Source: Micromonospora terminaliae
GTDB taxonomy: Bacteria > Actinomycetota > Actinomycetes > Mycobacteriales > Micromonosporaceae
Assembly: GCF_009671205.1 (NCBI RefSeq)
Contig: NZ_CP045309.1
Coordinates: 4,712,001 to 4,776,000 of the forward strand
DNA length: 64,000 nt
Direction: 5' to 3'
The position numbers and the translations under genes are program-made. Shown piece by piece: positions 48,336-57,489 of this stretch. A model generated the notes under the pieces. It was not told the DNA's origin. It saw nothing but the letters and a program-made list of their open reading frames with translations, and searched no databases. Within the stretch, counting starts at the first letter, position 1. Each line of letters begins with the position of its first letter.

Positions 48336-48788
48336 TCAGTCCTCGTTGCGCTGCATGACCAGCGCGTCGGTGTTGCTCGATTGGTAGTACCCGCGGCGCA
48401 CGCCGATCGGCTCGAAGCCGTACATCGCGTAGAGCCGCTGGGCGCGGGCGTTGTCGGCGGCGACCTCCAGCAGCGTGCTGCGCACCCCGCGCCGGGCCGC
48501 CTCGGCGAGCAACGCCTCCAGCAGCAGCCGGCCGATCCCTCGGCCCTGCGCGTCCCGGCGGACCCCGATGGTCTGCACCCACGCCTCGTCGGGCGGCGCC
48601 ACCATGAGCCCGGCGTAGCCGAGCACGGTGCCGTCGTCGTCGGTGGCGGCCACATAGTGGTCGCCGTTGGCCAGTTCGTTCCAGAACATCGCCGGGGACC
48701 ACCGGTCGGCGCCGAACAGGTCCGCCTCCAGGGGCAGCACCTCCTCGATGTGCCACCAGCGGAACCGGCCCAGTCGGACCTGGCTCAT
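48336..48788 (-). CDS. rimI: Ribosomal-protein-alanine N-acetyltransferase RimI-like (GNAT)
   Basis: GNAT acetyltransferase of 150 residues, with the acetyl-CoA loop [13 protein letters not shown] and the C-terminal [20 protein letters not shown] block of RimI. The ATG overlaps the tsaB stop as ATGA. In actinobacteria rimI commonly sits between tsaB and tsaD. Substrate specificity beyond S18 is not predictable. Confidence 0.93.
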   Translation of the reverse strand: MSQVRLGRFRWWHIEEVLPLEADLFGADRWSPAMFWNELANGDHYVAATDDDGTVLGYAGLMVAPPDEAWVQTIGVRRDAQGRGIGRLLLEALLAEAARRGVRSTLLEVAADNARAQRLYAMYGFEPIGVRRGYYQSSNTDALVMQRNED

Positions 48789-49462
48789 TGCAGGACCGGC
48801 TTGTGGCCGGTGGCCGCCACCGCGTCCGGGCGGCGCAGGTAGAGCGGGGTGAGCGGCTCGCCGGGGGCGCCCGCGCGGATCCGCTCGGCGGCCAGGCGGG
48901 CCAGCGCCAGGGCGTCCGGGTAGCGCGGCTCCTCCCGGACCGGCAGGCCGAGGACGTCGGCGTACCGGTGCGCGCCGTCGCCGACGGCCACCGTGACGGC
49001 CAGACCCCGGGCCCGCTCCGCGGCGACCGCCGGGGTGTCCACGTTCGGGCCGGCGATGCGCTGGCCGGCGCCGTCGTACACGGCCCAGTAGACCTCCCGG
49101 CGGCGGGCGTCGCTGGCGGCCAGGACCGGCTCGCCGGCCGCCGCCGGGTGGCCGATCCCGTCGAGCGAGCACACCCCGTACGTGGGGATGCCGAGCACCT
49201 GACCCATCGTGGCGGCGGTGACCAGGCCCACCCGGAGGCCGGTGAACGGCCCGGGACCGAGCCCGGCGACGATCGCGGCCAGGTCGGCGGGCCGGGCGCC
49301 GACGTCGGCCAGCACCGCGTCGACCTGCGGGGCGAGCAGCTCGCCGTGCGCCCGGGCGTCGACCGTGCAGCGCTGCGCGCGGGCCGCGACGCCGTCCGCC
49401 GAGACCTCGACCAGCGCCGCGGTCACCGCGGGCGTCGAGGAGTCCACCACGAGTACGAGCAC
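48785..49462 (-). CDS. tsaB: tRNA threonylcarbamoyladenosine biosynthesis protein TsaB
   Basis: Inactive ASKHA paralogue that scaffolds Tsa[16 protein letters not shown], the HGELLAP segment and [13 protein letters not shown] are diagnostic. 225 residues. The GTG at 49462 has a TAGGCT box (49471-49476) 8 bp upstream and no ribosome site, so tsaB-rimI-tsaD and probably the 84-residue gene share a leaderless transcript. Confidence 0.95.
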   Translation of the reverse strand: MLVLVVDSSTPAVTAALVEVSADGVAARAQRCTVDARAHGELLAPQVDAVLADVGARPADLAAIVAGLGPGPFTGLRVGLVTAATMGQVLGIPTYGVCSLDGIGHPAAAGEPVLAASDARRREVYWAVYDGAGQRIAGPNVDTPAVAAERARGLAVTVAVGDGAHRYADVLGLPVREEPRYPDALALARLAAERIRAGAPGEPLTPLYLRRPDAVAATGHKPVLQ

Positions 49463-49561
49463 GGTATGCCAGCCTAGTCGCCGCCCCGGTTACCGGCGGT
49501 GACGCCCCTCCCCCGTCATCGCTGCGCTCGCAGACCCGGACCGGCGGCGCCGGCTCGACGG

Positions 49562-50263
49562 TCAGCCGGCGGTGCGCTCCCAGTCGATCGTGGGCAGGCC
49601 GGCGTCGGCGAGTGCCTTGTTGGCCGCGCTGAACGGGCGGCTGCCCAGGAAGCCGCGCGGGTTCATGGGGCTCGGGTGGCCCGCCTCCAGCACCACGTGG
49701 TTCGGGTTGGTGACCAGGGCGGCCTTCTTGCGGGCGTAGCCACCCCAGAGCAGGAAGACCACCCGCCGGTCGAGCGCGTCGAGCGCCCGGATGGTGGCGT
49801 CGGTGAACTCCTCCCAGCCCCGGTTGGCGTGCGAGCCCGGGGTGGCCTGCCGGACCGTCAGCACCGCGTTGAGCAGCAGCACGCCCTGCGCCGCCCAGCC
49901 GCTCAGGTTGCCGCCGGCCGGCTTCGGCACGCCCAGGTCCTCGCCCAGCTCCTTGAAGACGTTGCGCAGCGACGGCGGCACCGTCACCCCGTCGCGCACG
50001 CTGAAGCTCAGCCCGTGCGCCTGCCCGGCCCGGTGGTAGGGGTCCTGCCCCAGGATCAGCACCCGGGTGTCCGCCGGCCCGCACAGGCGGTAGGCCGAGA
50101 ACAGGTCCTCGACCGGCGGGAAGACCGTGCCGGTGGCGTACTCCCCGGCGACGAACTCGGCCAGCGCCGCGGTGCGGGCCGGGTCGAGGTGCGGGGTGAG
50201 CGCCGCCCGCCAGGTGTCCGGCAGGAGCGCCAGCAGGTCGAGGGTGGGAGCGTCGTCGGGCAT
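49562..50263 (-). CDS. ung: Uracil-DNA glycosylase, family 1
   Basis: Excises uracil from DNA. The water-activating loop GQDPYH (72-77, catalytic Asp74), the NP.H wall and the leucine loop HPSPM are all present. ATG at 50263 follows AAAGG by about 7 bases; 233 residues, the usual length. It splits the tsaE gene from tsaB-rimI-tsaD, on the same strand as both. Confidence 0.95.
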   Translation of the reverse strand: MPDDAPTLDLLALLPDTWRAALTPHLDPARTAALAEFVAGEYATGTVFPPVEDLFSAYRLCGPADTRVLILGQDPYHRAGQAHGLSFSVRDGVTVPPSLRNVFKELGEDLGVPKPAGGNLSGWAAQGVLLLNAVLTVRQATPGSHANRGWEEFTDATIRALDALDRRVVFLLWGGYARKKAALVTNPNHVVLEAGHPSPMNPRGFLGSRPFSAANKALADAGLPTIDWERTAG

Positions 50264-50325
50264 CGGCAACCTTTCACCGCGTCTGGTCGGTCCCCGGCAC
50301 TCTAGGCAGCGGGTACGACACGGGG

Positions 50326-50802
50326 TCAGTCGAGGGCGGCCAGCCGCCGTGCCCAGTCGCCGCCGACCGGCTCCAGGGTGAGCACCCGGGTGTCGTCGTC
50401 CCGCCGGTCGATGCGCACCCGCAGATGGGCGTCGACCAGCTGCTCGACCATCCCCTCGCCCCACTCGACCACGGTGACCGCCTCGTCCACCGAGGCGTCC
50501 AGGTCCAGATCGTCGATCTCGGCGCGCGGGTCGGCCGACTCCCCCAGCCGGTACGCGTCGGCGTGCACCAGGGTCACCCGGCCGCCCCGGGCCGGATCCG
50601 GCCGGTGCACCCGGGCGATCACGAACGTCGGCGAGGTGATGTCGCCCCGCACCCCGAGGCCGGCGCCGATGCCCTGGGTCAGCGCCGTCTTGCCGGCGCC
50701 CAGCGGGCCGCTGAGCAGCAGCAGGTCACCGGCACGCAGCACCCCGGCCAGCCGGCGGCCGAACTCGTGTGTGTCGTCGATCGTCTCGAGCTCGACCTTC
50801 AC
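50326..50802 (-). CDS. tsaE: tRNA threonylcarbamoyladenosine biosynthesis ATPase TsaE
   Basis: P-loop ATPase that drives the TsaBDE cycle. Walker A GPLGAGKT (32-39), then ITSPTFVIA and the HADAYRLG motif of the family. GTG at 50802 gives 158 residues. It lies 55 bp after the alpha/beta hydrolase stop and may be transcribed with alr and that hydrolase. Confidence 0.94.
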   Translation of the reverse strand: MKVELETIDDTHEFGRRLAGVLRAGDLLLLSGPLGAGKTALTQGIGAGLGVRGDITSPTFVIARVHRPDPARGGRVTLVHADAYRLGESADPRAEIDDLDLDASVDEAVTVVEWGEGMVEQLVDAHLRVRIDRRDDDTRVLTLEPVGGDWARRLAALD

Positions 50803-50857
50803 AGCGCCATCTCGGCTCGCGACTGCGGGGCTCGCAACCCCGGCTCACTCCTCGCGC

Positions 50858-51949
50858 TCACAGCGACTCCAGGAACCTCTCCAGCGCCACGTTCACCTCG
50901 TCGGCGTGCTCCAGCATCACCACGTGCCCGCTGTCCTGGATCTTCACGAACTCGGCGTGCGGCAGCCGCCGGACGATCTCCTCGGAGTGGGTCACCGGAG
51001 TGATCATGTCCTTGTCCCCCACGATCACCAGCACCGGCGTGCCGGCCAGCGCGGCCAGCGCCGGGAACCGCGAGTGGGTGGCCAGGGTGCGCAGGTAGCG
51101 GGTGACCGTGTCGGCCGAGGTGCGCGAGTTCATCGTCTCGACGTAGGACACCAGGGCCGGGCTGGGCTTCGGGGTGCCGAAGCCGTACCTGCGGGTGAGC
51201 AGCCAGGCCACGTTGGAGGTCGACTTGCGGGCCTTGTCGATCACCGTGCCGCCGTAGCGCGTGGCGTTGCTCATCATGTACATCACCGGCGCGCCGACCC
51301 GGCCGAGCAGCGCGGGCGCCACCAGCTTGGTTTCCGCGAGCAGGCCGCCCGAGGTGGCCATCAGCACCGTGCCGACCACCCGGTCGCCGAACAGCTCCGG
51401 ATACAGCTCGGCCAGCGCCATGATCGTCATGCCGCCCATGGAGTGGCCGATCAGCACGAGCGGCCCCTCCGGCGCCACCTCGTCGATCACGCGGCGCAGG
51501 GTGTGGCCCAGCGCGGCCAGGTCGTAGTCGCCGCTCTCCAGCTTCCCGGAACGGCCGTGCCCGGGCTGGTCGTAGGCGACCACCCGGTAGTCGCCGCGCT
51601 CGGCGAGCAGCTTGCGCTGGAAGTGGAACGTCCCCATGTCCAGGCAGAAGCCGTGCACCAGCACCACGGTCGGGTGCCCCGCCACCGGACGGGTCGCCTC
51701 GACCACCTCCACGTGGATGTCCGTGCCGTCCGGCATCTCCAGCCGGTACGCCGCGTCGTACCGCTGCTCGCCGAACACCTCGTCGGCGTACGGGTCGGCG
51801 GGGTCGGACTTGAGGCGGCGGACCAGGACCCGCTCGCTCACCACCCCCGCGGCGAGGCCGGCGGCGGCCACACCGAGCGCGGCGCCCACCACCCCGGCGG
51901 CCCGGCCGGCGGCGCTCCGCGGCCGCGGAATCCGGAACCGCTGACTCAT
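50858..51949 (-). CDS. Alpha/beta hydrolase with N-terminal membrane segment
   Basis: 363 residues. An N-terminal hydrophobic helix (about 14-36) looks like a membrane anchor. The hydrolase core has LVHGFCLDMG (oxyanion), nucleophile Ser170 in GHSMGG, an acid in VGDKDMITP and the terminal His in SGHVVMLEH. The substrate is unknown. Its ATG overlaps the alr stop (ATGA), so it is translationally coupled to alr; a role near the envelope is possible but not shown. Confidence 0.9.
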   Translation of the reverse strand: MSQRFRIPRPRSAAGRAAGVVGAALGVAAAGLAAGVVSERVLVRRLKSDPADPYADEVFGEQRYDAAYRLEMPDGTDIHVEVVEATRPVAGHPTVVLVHGFCLDMGTFHFQRKLLAERGDYRVVAYDQPGHGRSGKLESGDYDLAALGHTLRRVIDEVAPEGPLVLIGHSMGGMTIMALAELYPELFGDRVVGTVLMATSGGLLAETKLVAPALLGRVGAPVMYMMSNATRYGGTVIDKARKSTSNVAWLLTRRYGFGTPKPSPALVSYVETMNSRTSADTVTRYLRTLATHSRFPALAALAGTPVLVIVGDKDMITPVTHSEEIVRRLPHAEFVKIQDSGHVVMLEHADEVNVALERFLESL

Positions 51950-53064
51950 GGGCGCTCGCCGTCGTAGACCCGCGGCACCCGGACGCCGCCGAACCGGGTC
52001 ACGATCTCGTAGTTGATGGTGCCGACCGCCTCGGCCCAGTCGTCGGCGGTGGGCTCGCCGTCCGCCCCGCTGCCGAAGAGGGTGGCCACGTCGCCGGCGG
52101 CCACCTCGTCCTCGCCGCAGTCGACGACGAACTGGTCCATGCAGACCCGCCCCGAGATGGTCCGCCGCTTCCCGGCGAGCTGCACCGGGCCCGTGTTCGA
52201 GGCGTGCCGGGGCACCCCGTCGGCGTAGCCGAGCGGGACGACCGCCAGGTTCGCCTCCTGCTCGGTGAGGTAGGTGTGCCCGTACGAGACGCCGGTGCCC
52301 GCCGGGACCCGCTTGGTCAGCATCACCCGGGCCCGGGCGGTCATCGCCGGGCGCAGGCCGAACTGCTCGCCCTCGATCGGGGAGAGGCCGTAGACGGCCA
52401 GACCGGGGCGGACCAGGTCGAAGTGGGTGTCCGGGCGCGTCAGCGTGGCGGCCGAGTTGGCCAGGTGCCGGTAGCGGGGGCGCAGCCCGGCCCGCTCCAC
52501 CATCTCCAGCCCCTCGTGGAACACCGCCAGCTGGCGGTCGGTGGTGGGGTGGCCGGGCGAGTCCGCGTACACGAAGTGGCTCCACACGCCGACCACCTCG
52601 ACCAGGCCGTCGGCCTGGGCCTTCGCGGCGGCCTCCAGCAACGCCGGCCAGTCGGCGACGGTGGCCCCGCCGCGGGACAGCCCGGTGTCGATCTTGAGGT
52701 GCAGCCGGGCCGGGCGGTCCGCCCGCCGGCCCGCCTCGATCATCTCGTCGAGCTGGGTGAGGCTGGCGCAGCCCAGGTCGACACCGACCGCGACCCCGTC
52801 GTGCAGCGGCAGCCCCGGATCGAGCAGCCAGGCCAGCACGGGCGCGGTCACACCCTGCTGCCGCAGCAGGAGCGCCTCGTCGAGGGTGCAGACGCCGAGC
52901 CAGTCCGCCCCGGCGTCGAGCGCCGCGTTGGCCGCCGGCACCATGCCGTGGCCGTAGCCGTCGGCCTTGACCACCGCCATCAACTCGGCGCTGGTGCCCG
53001 ACTTGAGCCGGGCCACGTTGTCCCGGATCGCGTCCAGATCGACGCGCACCTCCGACTGCCACAT
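51946..53064 (-). CDS. alr: Alanine racemase
   Basis: Makes D-alanine for peptidoglycan. The pyridoxal-phosphate lysine is Lys33 in VVKADGYGHG; the opposing catalytic Tyr lies in SYGHTYLTEQ. 372 residues, normal for Alr. A TAGGCT box (53071-53076) ends 6 bp before the ATG, and no ribosome site precedes it, so the alr-hydrolase transcript is probably leaderless. Confidence 0.96.
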   Translation of the reverse strand: MWQSEVRVDLDAIRDNVARLKSGTSAELMAVVKADGYGHGMVPAANAALDAGADWLGVCTLDEALLLRQQGVTAPVLAWLLDPGLPLHDGVAVGVDLGCASLTQLDEMIEAGRRADRPARLHLKIDTGLSRGGATVADWPALLEAAAKAQADGLVEVVGVWSHFVYADSPGHPTTDRQLAVFHEGLEMVERAGLRPRYRHLANSAATLTRPDTHFDLVRPGLAVYGLSPIEGEQFGLRPAMTARARVMLTKRVPAGTGVSYGHTYLTEQEANLAVVPLGYADGVPRHASNTGPVQLAGKRRTISGRVCMDQFVVDCGEDEVAAGDVATLFGSGADGEPTADDWAEAVGTINYEIVTRFGGVRVPRVYDGERP

Positions 53065-53236
53065 GCCCTCAGCCTACTTCCGTCGGTGATCACCATGGCC
53101 GCGAGCCGCGCGGCCGGCCTCGTCGGCCGCGTGCGGACCGCCGTGTCGGCCGGGCGCGGGCCGCCGTCGCCGGCCGCCGGCGGGCGCCGGCCGCGGTCGT
53201 GTGCCTGCCGCCGTCGTGCGCCGGCCGGGGTCGTGC

Positions 53237-54706
53237 TCAGGGCAGGCGGGCCAGCACCGGGCGGAGCGCGGTCGCCACGTCGGGCGCGGTCACCGGACCG
53301 CCGCGCGCCGCCTCCCGGCCGGCCAGCCCGTGCAGGTACGCGGCCGCGGCGGCCGCCCGCTCCGGGGCCAGCCCGGCGGCGAGCAGCGAGCCGAGCAGCC
53401 CGGCCAGCACGTCGCCGGTGCCCCCGGTGGCCAGCACGGGCGTGCCGGTGGGGTTGACGTAGGCCCGGCCGTCGGGGGTGCCGATGATCGTGCGGTCGCC
53501 CTTGAGCAGCACCACCGCGTTCATCCAGGCGGCCAGCCGCAGCGCCGCCCCCACCCGGTCCGTCCCGGGGGTCTCGCCGCACAGCCGGGCGTACTCGCGG
53601 TCGTGCGGCGTCACCACGATCGGCGCGTCGCGCCCGCGCAGCCGGTCCGCCAGCTTGCCGTCGACCAGCAGGGTGAGCGCGTCGGCGTCGAGCACCGCGG
53701 GCACCGGCGCGGCGAGCACCGCGCGCAGTTCGGCGGCGGACTCCTCGCCGGTGCCCAGCCCGGAGCCGCAGACCCAGGCCTGCACCCGGCCCGAGGCGGC
53801 GACCCGGTCGGTGGCGATCACCGACGGGTGCTGGTGCAGGACCTCGGCCCTCGCGCCGCCCGCGTAGCGGACCATGCCGGTGGGGCCGGCCAGCGCGCCG
53901 CTGACCGACAGCACGGCCGCGCCCGGATAGGTCGCCGAGCCGGTCGCCACCCCGACCACGCCCCGGCTGTACTTCTCCGAGGACGAGCCGAGCCGGGGCC
54001 ACCAGTCGACCAGGTCGGACCACTCGGTGACGCGCAGCGCCGGAGTGCCGCGCAGCCACGGCTCGAGCCCGATGTCGACCAGCTCGATGTGCCCGGCGAG
54101 CGGCGCGGCCGGGCCGACCACCAGGGCCGGCTTCAGCGCGCCGAAGGTGACCGTCACGTCGGCCCGGACGGCGCAGGGCCGGCCCGAGGCGGTGAGCGGC
54201 ACGTTCCCGGTGTCCACCGCGACGCCGCTCGGCACGTCGACCGCGACCACCGTGGCGCGCGTGCCGTCCCGCCCGATGCGCTCGGCCAGGCTCGCGGCGA
54301 GCTGGTCGGCGGTCTCCCGCAGGCCGCCGGTGCCGCCGATCCCGACGATCCCGTCCAGCACCAGGTCCACCACGGCCGGCGGCCGGTCGACGACGCGCCC
54401 GCCGGCGGCGCGCAGCGCGGCCAGCCCCTCGGCGTGCGCCCGGCCCGGGGTGAGCAGCAGGGCGGCGACGGCCGCGCCCCGGCGGGCCAGGTGCGCGCCC
54501 GCGTAGAGGGCGTCGCCGCCGTTGTCGCCGGACCCGACCAGCAGCAGCACCCGGGCGCCGTAGACGCCGCCCCGGTCGCCGAGCAGCAGCGCGCAGCGGC
54601 GGGCCAGCCCGGCGGCGGCCCGCTGCATGAGCGCCCCGGGCGGCAGGGTGGCCATGAGGCCCGCCTCCGCCGCGCGTACGTCCGCGACCCGCCACACCGG
54701 TCTCAT
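53237..54706 (-). CDS. nnrD: Bifunctional NAD(P)H-hydrate epimerase / ADP-dependent dehydratase
   Basis: Repairs hydrated NAD(P)H. The N-terminal epimerase domain (about 1-215) has GSGDNGGDALYAGAHLARRG; the C-terminal dehydratase (about 235-485) has VLDADALTLL, ITPHDREYARL-type and ATGGTGDVLAGLLGSLLA motifs. Length 489 is typical for the fused enzyme. It is 63 bp downstream of acpS. A 172-bp non-coding stretch separates it from alr, which has its own promoter. Confidence 0.94.
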   Translation of the reverse strand: MRPVWRVADVRAAEAGLMATLPPGALMQRAAAGLARRCALLLGDRGGVYGARVLLLVGSGDNGGDALYAGAHLARRGAAVAALLLTPGRAHAEGLAALRAAGGRVVDRPPAVVDLVLDGIVGIGGTGGLRETADQLAASLAERIGRDGTRATVVAVDVPSGVAVDTGNVPLTASGRPCAVRADVTVTFGALKPALVVGPAAPLAGHIELVDIGLEPWLRGTPALRVTEWSDLVDWWPRLGSSSEKYSRGVVGVATGSATYPGAAVLSVSGALAGPTGMVRYAGGARAEVLHQHPSVIATDRVAASGRVQAWVCGSGLGTGEESAAELRAVLAAPVPAVLDADALTLLVDGKLADRLRGRDAPIVVTPHDREYARLCGETPGTDRVGAALRLAAWMNAVVLLKGDRTIIGTPDGRAYVNPTGTPVLATGGTGDVLAGLLGSLLAAGLAPERAAAAAAYLHGLAGREAARGGPVTAPDVATALRPVLARLP

Positions 54707-54769
54707 GCCACCCCGTCCCGTCCGTTCGTCCCGTTCGTCCCGGACCGGCCGACCGGCCGCCGGGCCGGC

Positions 54770-55138
54770 TCACCCTTCCGCGACCACCATGGCCGACGCG
54801 ATCCCGCCGTCGTGCGACAACGACAGGTGCCAGCGGCTGATCCCGCGCTCGGCCGCCGCGGCGGCAACCGTGCCGGTGACGCTCAGCCAGGGCCGGCCGG
54901 CCTCGTCGGGCACGACCTCGCAGTCGTGCCAGCTGAGCCCGGCCGGCGCGCCGAGCGCCTTGGCCACCGCCTCCTTCGCGGCGAACCGCGCGGCCATCGA
55001 CTCCGGCGAGCGCGGGCTGCCGGAGCGGGTGTGGCGCTCGGTCTCGGTGAAGAGCCGGTCGGCGAGCGACGGCGTGCGCGCCAGGGACCGGGTGAACCGG
55101 TCGACCAGCACGACGTCGATGCCGACAGCCACGATCAC
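54770..55138 (-). CDS. acpS: Holo-[acyl-carrier-protein] synthase
   Basis: Transfers phosphopantetheine from CoA to acyl carrier protein. The magnesium ligands are Asp8 ([10 protein letters not shown]) and Glu56 ([11 protein letters not shown]), with the C-terminal [11 protein letters not shown] strand. GTG at 55138, with a TAGGGT box (55146-55151) 7 bp upstream, gives 122 residues, the usual length. acpS-nnrD is a common actinobacterial pair. Confidence 0.94.
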   Translation of the reverse strand: MIVAVGIDVVLVDRFTRSLARTPSLADRLFTETERHTRSGSPRSPESMAARFAAKEAVAKALGAPAGLSWHDCEVVPDEAGRPWLSVTGTVAAAAAERGISRWHLSLSHDGGIASAMVVAEG

Positions 55139-55302
55139 GGACCTCACCCTACCGGCGCGCCGGGCCGCGGACCGGCCGTGGAGAACGCCTGTGGAAAACC
55201 CGGGGTACGCCCCACCGCCCGTCGTCCACAGGGCCGGCGCGGGGCGTCCGCCCCGCCGTAGCGTCCCCGCTGTCCGTCCGCCGGATCGCAGGGAGGGCAC
55301 CG

Positions 55303-55599
55303 ATGGGCGAGGAGCCGTTGCACGTCGAGCCGGAGCTGTTGCGTGGGGTGGCCCGGGAGCTGACCGACGACGCCTACCGCCTGGCGCGGGGGCCGGCCGC
55401 CGAGCCGGGGCTGGTGGTGCCGGCCGACGGCTGGCGGGCCGGGGTGGCGCTGGCCGACCTGGAGGCGGCCGTGCAGCGCTGGTGCGGGTCGCTCGCCGCC
55501 CGGGTGGCGGCCACCGGCGAGGCGGTCCGCGCCGCCGCCGACGGCTACGAGGCCGTGGACGAGCGTGCCGCCCGCCGGTTCGCCGGGATCCCCCGATGA
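55303..55599 (+). CDS. EspC/WXG100-like small protein (type VII secretion substrate type)
   Basis: 98 residues: [20 protein letters not shown] start, a helical hairpin, a W-C-G triplet (60-62) at the turn position and a C-terminal YEAVD stretch that fits the YxxxD/E signal of ESX substrates. This is the pattern of the EspC (ESX-1 excreted) family. ATG at 55303 follows AGGGAGGG. It overlaps the next gene by 4 bases. No ESX machinery gene lies in the window, so secretion is inference. Confidence 0.7.
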   Translation: MGEEPLHVEPELLRGVARELTDDAYRLARGPAAEPGLVVPADGWRAGVALADLEAAVQRWCGSLAARVAATGEAVRAAADGYEAVDERAARRFAGIPR

Positions 55600-57425
55600 G
55601 CACGTCGACCGACTCCCCCGGTCGCGGCGGCCAACCGGCGGCCGGCCCGGTGCCGGGACCACACCGCGCCACGAGCGGAGATGGCGCAGCGCCGGCCGGT
55701 GTCCCGGCAACGCGGCCCCCGAGGCCCACGGCCGGAAGCACCGCACCGCCGGCCGGTGGCCCTCCGCGTCGACAGGCGGGGCGCGAACGCCCGCCGGCCG
55801 GGCGCCGGGAGCGAGCCGCCGAGGCGCCGTCGGTCGGCTACGCGCAGCTGTGGCGGGCCGACCCGGGAGCGTGGACCGCTGCGGGCGCCGCCTGGCGCGG
55901 GCTGACCGGCCCGGTCCGGCGCCGGGCCGACGGGCTGAGCGCCCGGATCGGCGCGCTGCACCCCGGCTGGTCGGGTGCGGCCTCGGGCACCGCCCGGGGG
56001 CGGATCGGTGAGCTGCGCACGGCGCTGACCGACGTGCTGCCCGCGCTCGTCGAGGTCGACCAGGTGCTCGCCGAGTTCGCCGCCCGGGTGGGCGCGGCCA
56101 GGGCGCGGCTGGGTGCCGCCGTGGCCGCCGCCGAGGCGGGCGGCCTGCTGGTGGACCGGGCCGGGGCGGTCCGGCCCGATCCGGCCCGCCCCCGGCCGGC
56201 CGCCGCCGTCGGGCCGGCGGTGGTGCAGGCGAGTGCCGGGATCCGGGGCGCGCTGGCGCTGGCCGGCGCGGCGGACCGGGAGGCGGCCGGCCGGCTGGGC
56301 GACCTGACGACGGCGGCGGCGACCGGCTGGGTGAGCGTCCCGCCGGGACTACGGCCGTCGCCCGGCGCGGGGCCGGTCGAGGTGAGCCGGTGGTGGGCCG
56401 GCCTCACCCCGGCCGAGCGCCGGTGGCTGATCAGCCGCGAGCCGGAGCGGGTCGGCCGCCTCGACGGGGTGCCGGTGGCCGCCCGCGACCAGGCCAACCG
56501 CCTGCTGCTGGCCCGGCGACGGGCAGAGCTCGTGGAACGGCGGGCCGGGCTGCTGCGCCCGCTGCCGGCCGGGCCACTCGAACTGGCCCGGCTGGCCCGG
56601 CTCGCCGGGGTGGAGGCGGCGCTGCGCGGCCTCGACGGGCTCGGCGAGCGGCTGGCCGCACCCGGGGCGCCACGGGCGTACCTGCTGGGGCTGGACCCGG
56701 CCGCGGACGGACGGGCGGTGGTGGCGCTCGGCAACCCGGACCGGGCCGGCGCGGTGCTGACCTACGTGCCGGGGATGACCGCGGACCTCGCCGACGCCCC
56801 GGGCGAGCTGGGCCGGGCCGCCCGCGTGCTGGGCCGGTGCGCGGCGCTCGAACCGGGCACGGAGGCGGCGGCCGTGCTCTGGCTGGACTACGACGCGCCG
56901 GACTTCCTGCCCGAGGCGGCGCGTGGCCGGCAGGCCGAGGACGCCGGGCCGGCCCTGCACCGGTTCCAGGAGGGGCTGCGCGCCTCTCACGAGGGGTTGC
57001 CCGCCCGGCAGACCGTGCTCGGGCACAGCTACGGCTCGGTGGTGGTCGGCACCGCGGCCCGGGACCACGGGCTGAGCGCCGACGCGCTGGTGTTCGTCGG
57101 CTCTCCGGGCGTGGGCGTCGACCATGCCGCCGAGCTGCGGATGCCCCCCGGCCAGGTCTGGGCCGCCACCGCGCCGGACGACGTGATCCGGCTGGCCCGG
57201 CCGCCCGAGGAGCTGGCCCGGCGGGCGGTGCTGGCCGGCACGCCGCTCGGCCCGGTGATGGCGCTGCTCGACCCGCACGACGACCGCCTCTGGTTCGGCG
57301 CCGATCCGAGCACACCCGGCTTCGGCGGCCGGCGCTTTCCCAGCGGGCGGCACGGGCACGCCGGCTACTGGGATCCCGGCAACCCGGCGCTGGACGGGAT
57401 GGCCCGGATCGTGCTGGGCCGATGA
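55596..57425 (+). CDS. Alpha/beta hydrolase, DUF1023 family, with long N-terminal helical region
   Basis: 609 residues. The first 75 are Pro/Gly/Arg-rich; 80-250 are helical and Ala-rich, resembling WXG/LXG-type domains; the C-terminal half is a DUF1023 hydrolase with nucleophile Ser478 in GHSYGS, an acid in APDDVIR and a His near GRHGHAGYW. The ATG overlaps the EspC-like gene's stop as ATGA. DUF1023 hydrolases are frequently type VII effectors or partners; the pairing here supports that, without proof. Confidence 0.85.
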   Translation: MSTSTDSPGRGGQPAAGPVPGPHRATSGDGAAPAGVPATRPPRPTAGSTAPPAGGPPRRQAGRERPPAGRRERAAEAPSVGYAQLWRADPGAWTAAGAAWRGLTGPVRRRADGLSARIGALHPGWSGAASGTARGRIGELRTALTDVLPALVEVDQVLAEFAARVGAARARLGAAVAAAEAGGLLVDRAGAVRPDPARPRPAAAVGPAVVQASAGIRGALALAGAADREAAGRLGDLTTAAATGWVSVPPGLRPSPGAGPVEVSRWWAGLTPAERRWLISREPERVGRLDGVPVAARDQANRLLLARRRAELVERRAGLLRPLPAGPLELARLARLAGVEAALRGLDGLGERLAAPGAPRAYLLGLDPAADGRAVVALGNPDRAGAVLTYVPGMTADLADAPGELGRAARVLGRCAALEPGTEAAAVLWLDYDAPDFLPEAARGRQAEDAGPALHRFQEGLRASHEGLPARQTVLGHSYGSVVVGTAARDHGLSADALVFVGSPGVGVDHAAELRMPPGQVWAATAPDDVIRLARPPEELARRAVLAGTPLGPVMALLDPHDDRLWFGADPSTPGFGGRRFPSGRHGHAGYWDPGNPALDGMARIVLGR

Positions 57426-57445
57426 CCGCACGAGGGCGGAAACGG

Positions 57446-57479
57446 CGCGGCCCCTCCGCCGTGGGACGGAGGGGCCGCG
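57446..57479. terminator. Bidirectional terminator between the DUF1023 gene and glmS
   Basis: A perfect 13-bp stem (57446-57458 with 57467-57479) with an 8-base loop separates the convergent genes. Confidence 0.75.
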
Positions 57480-57489
57480 ACCGGGTCGA

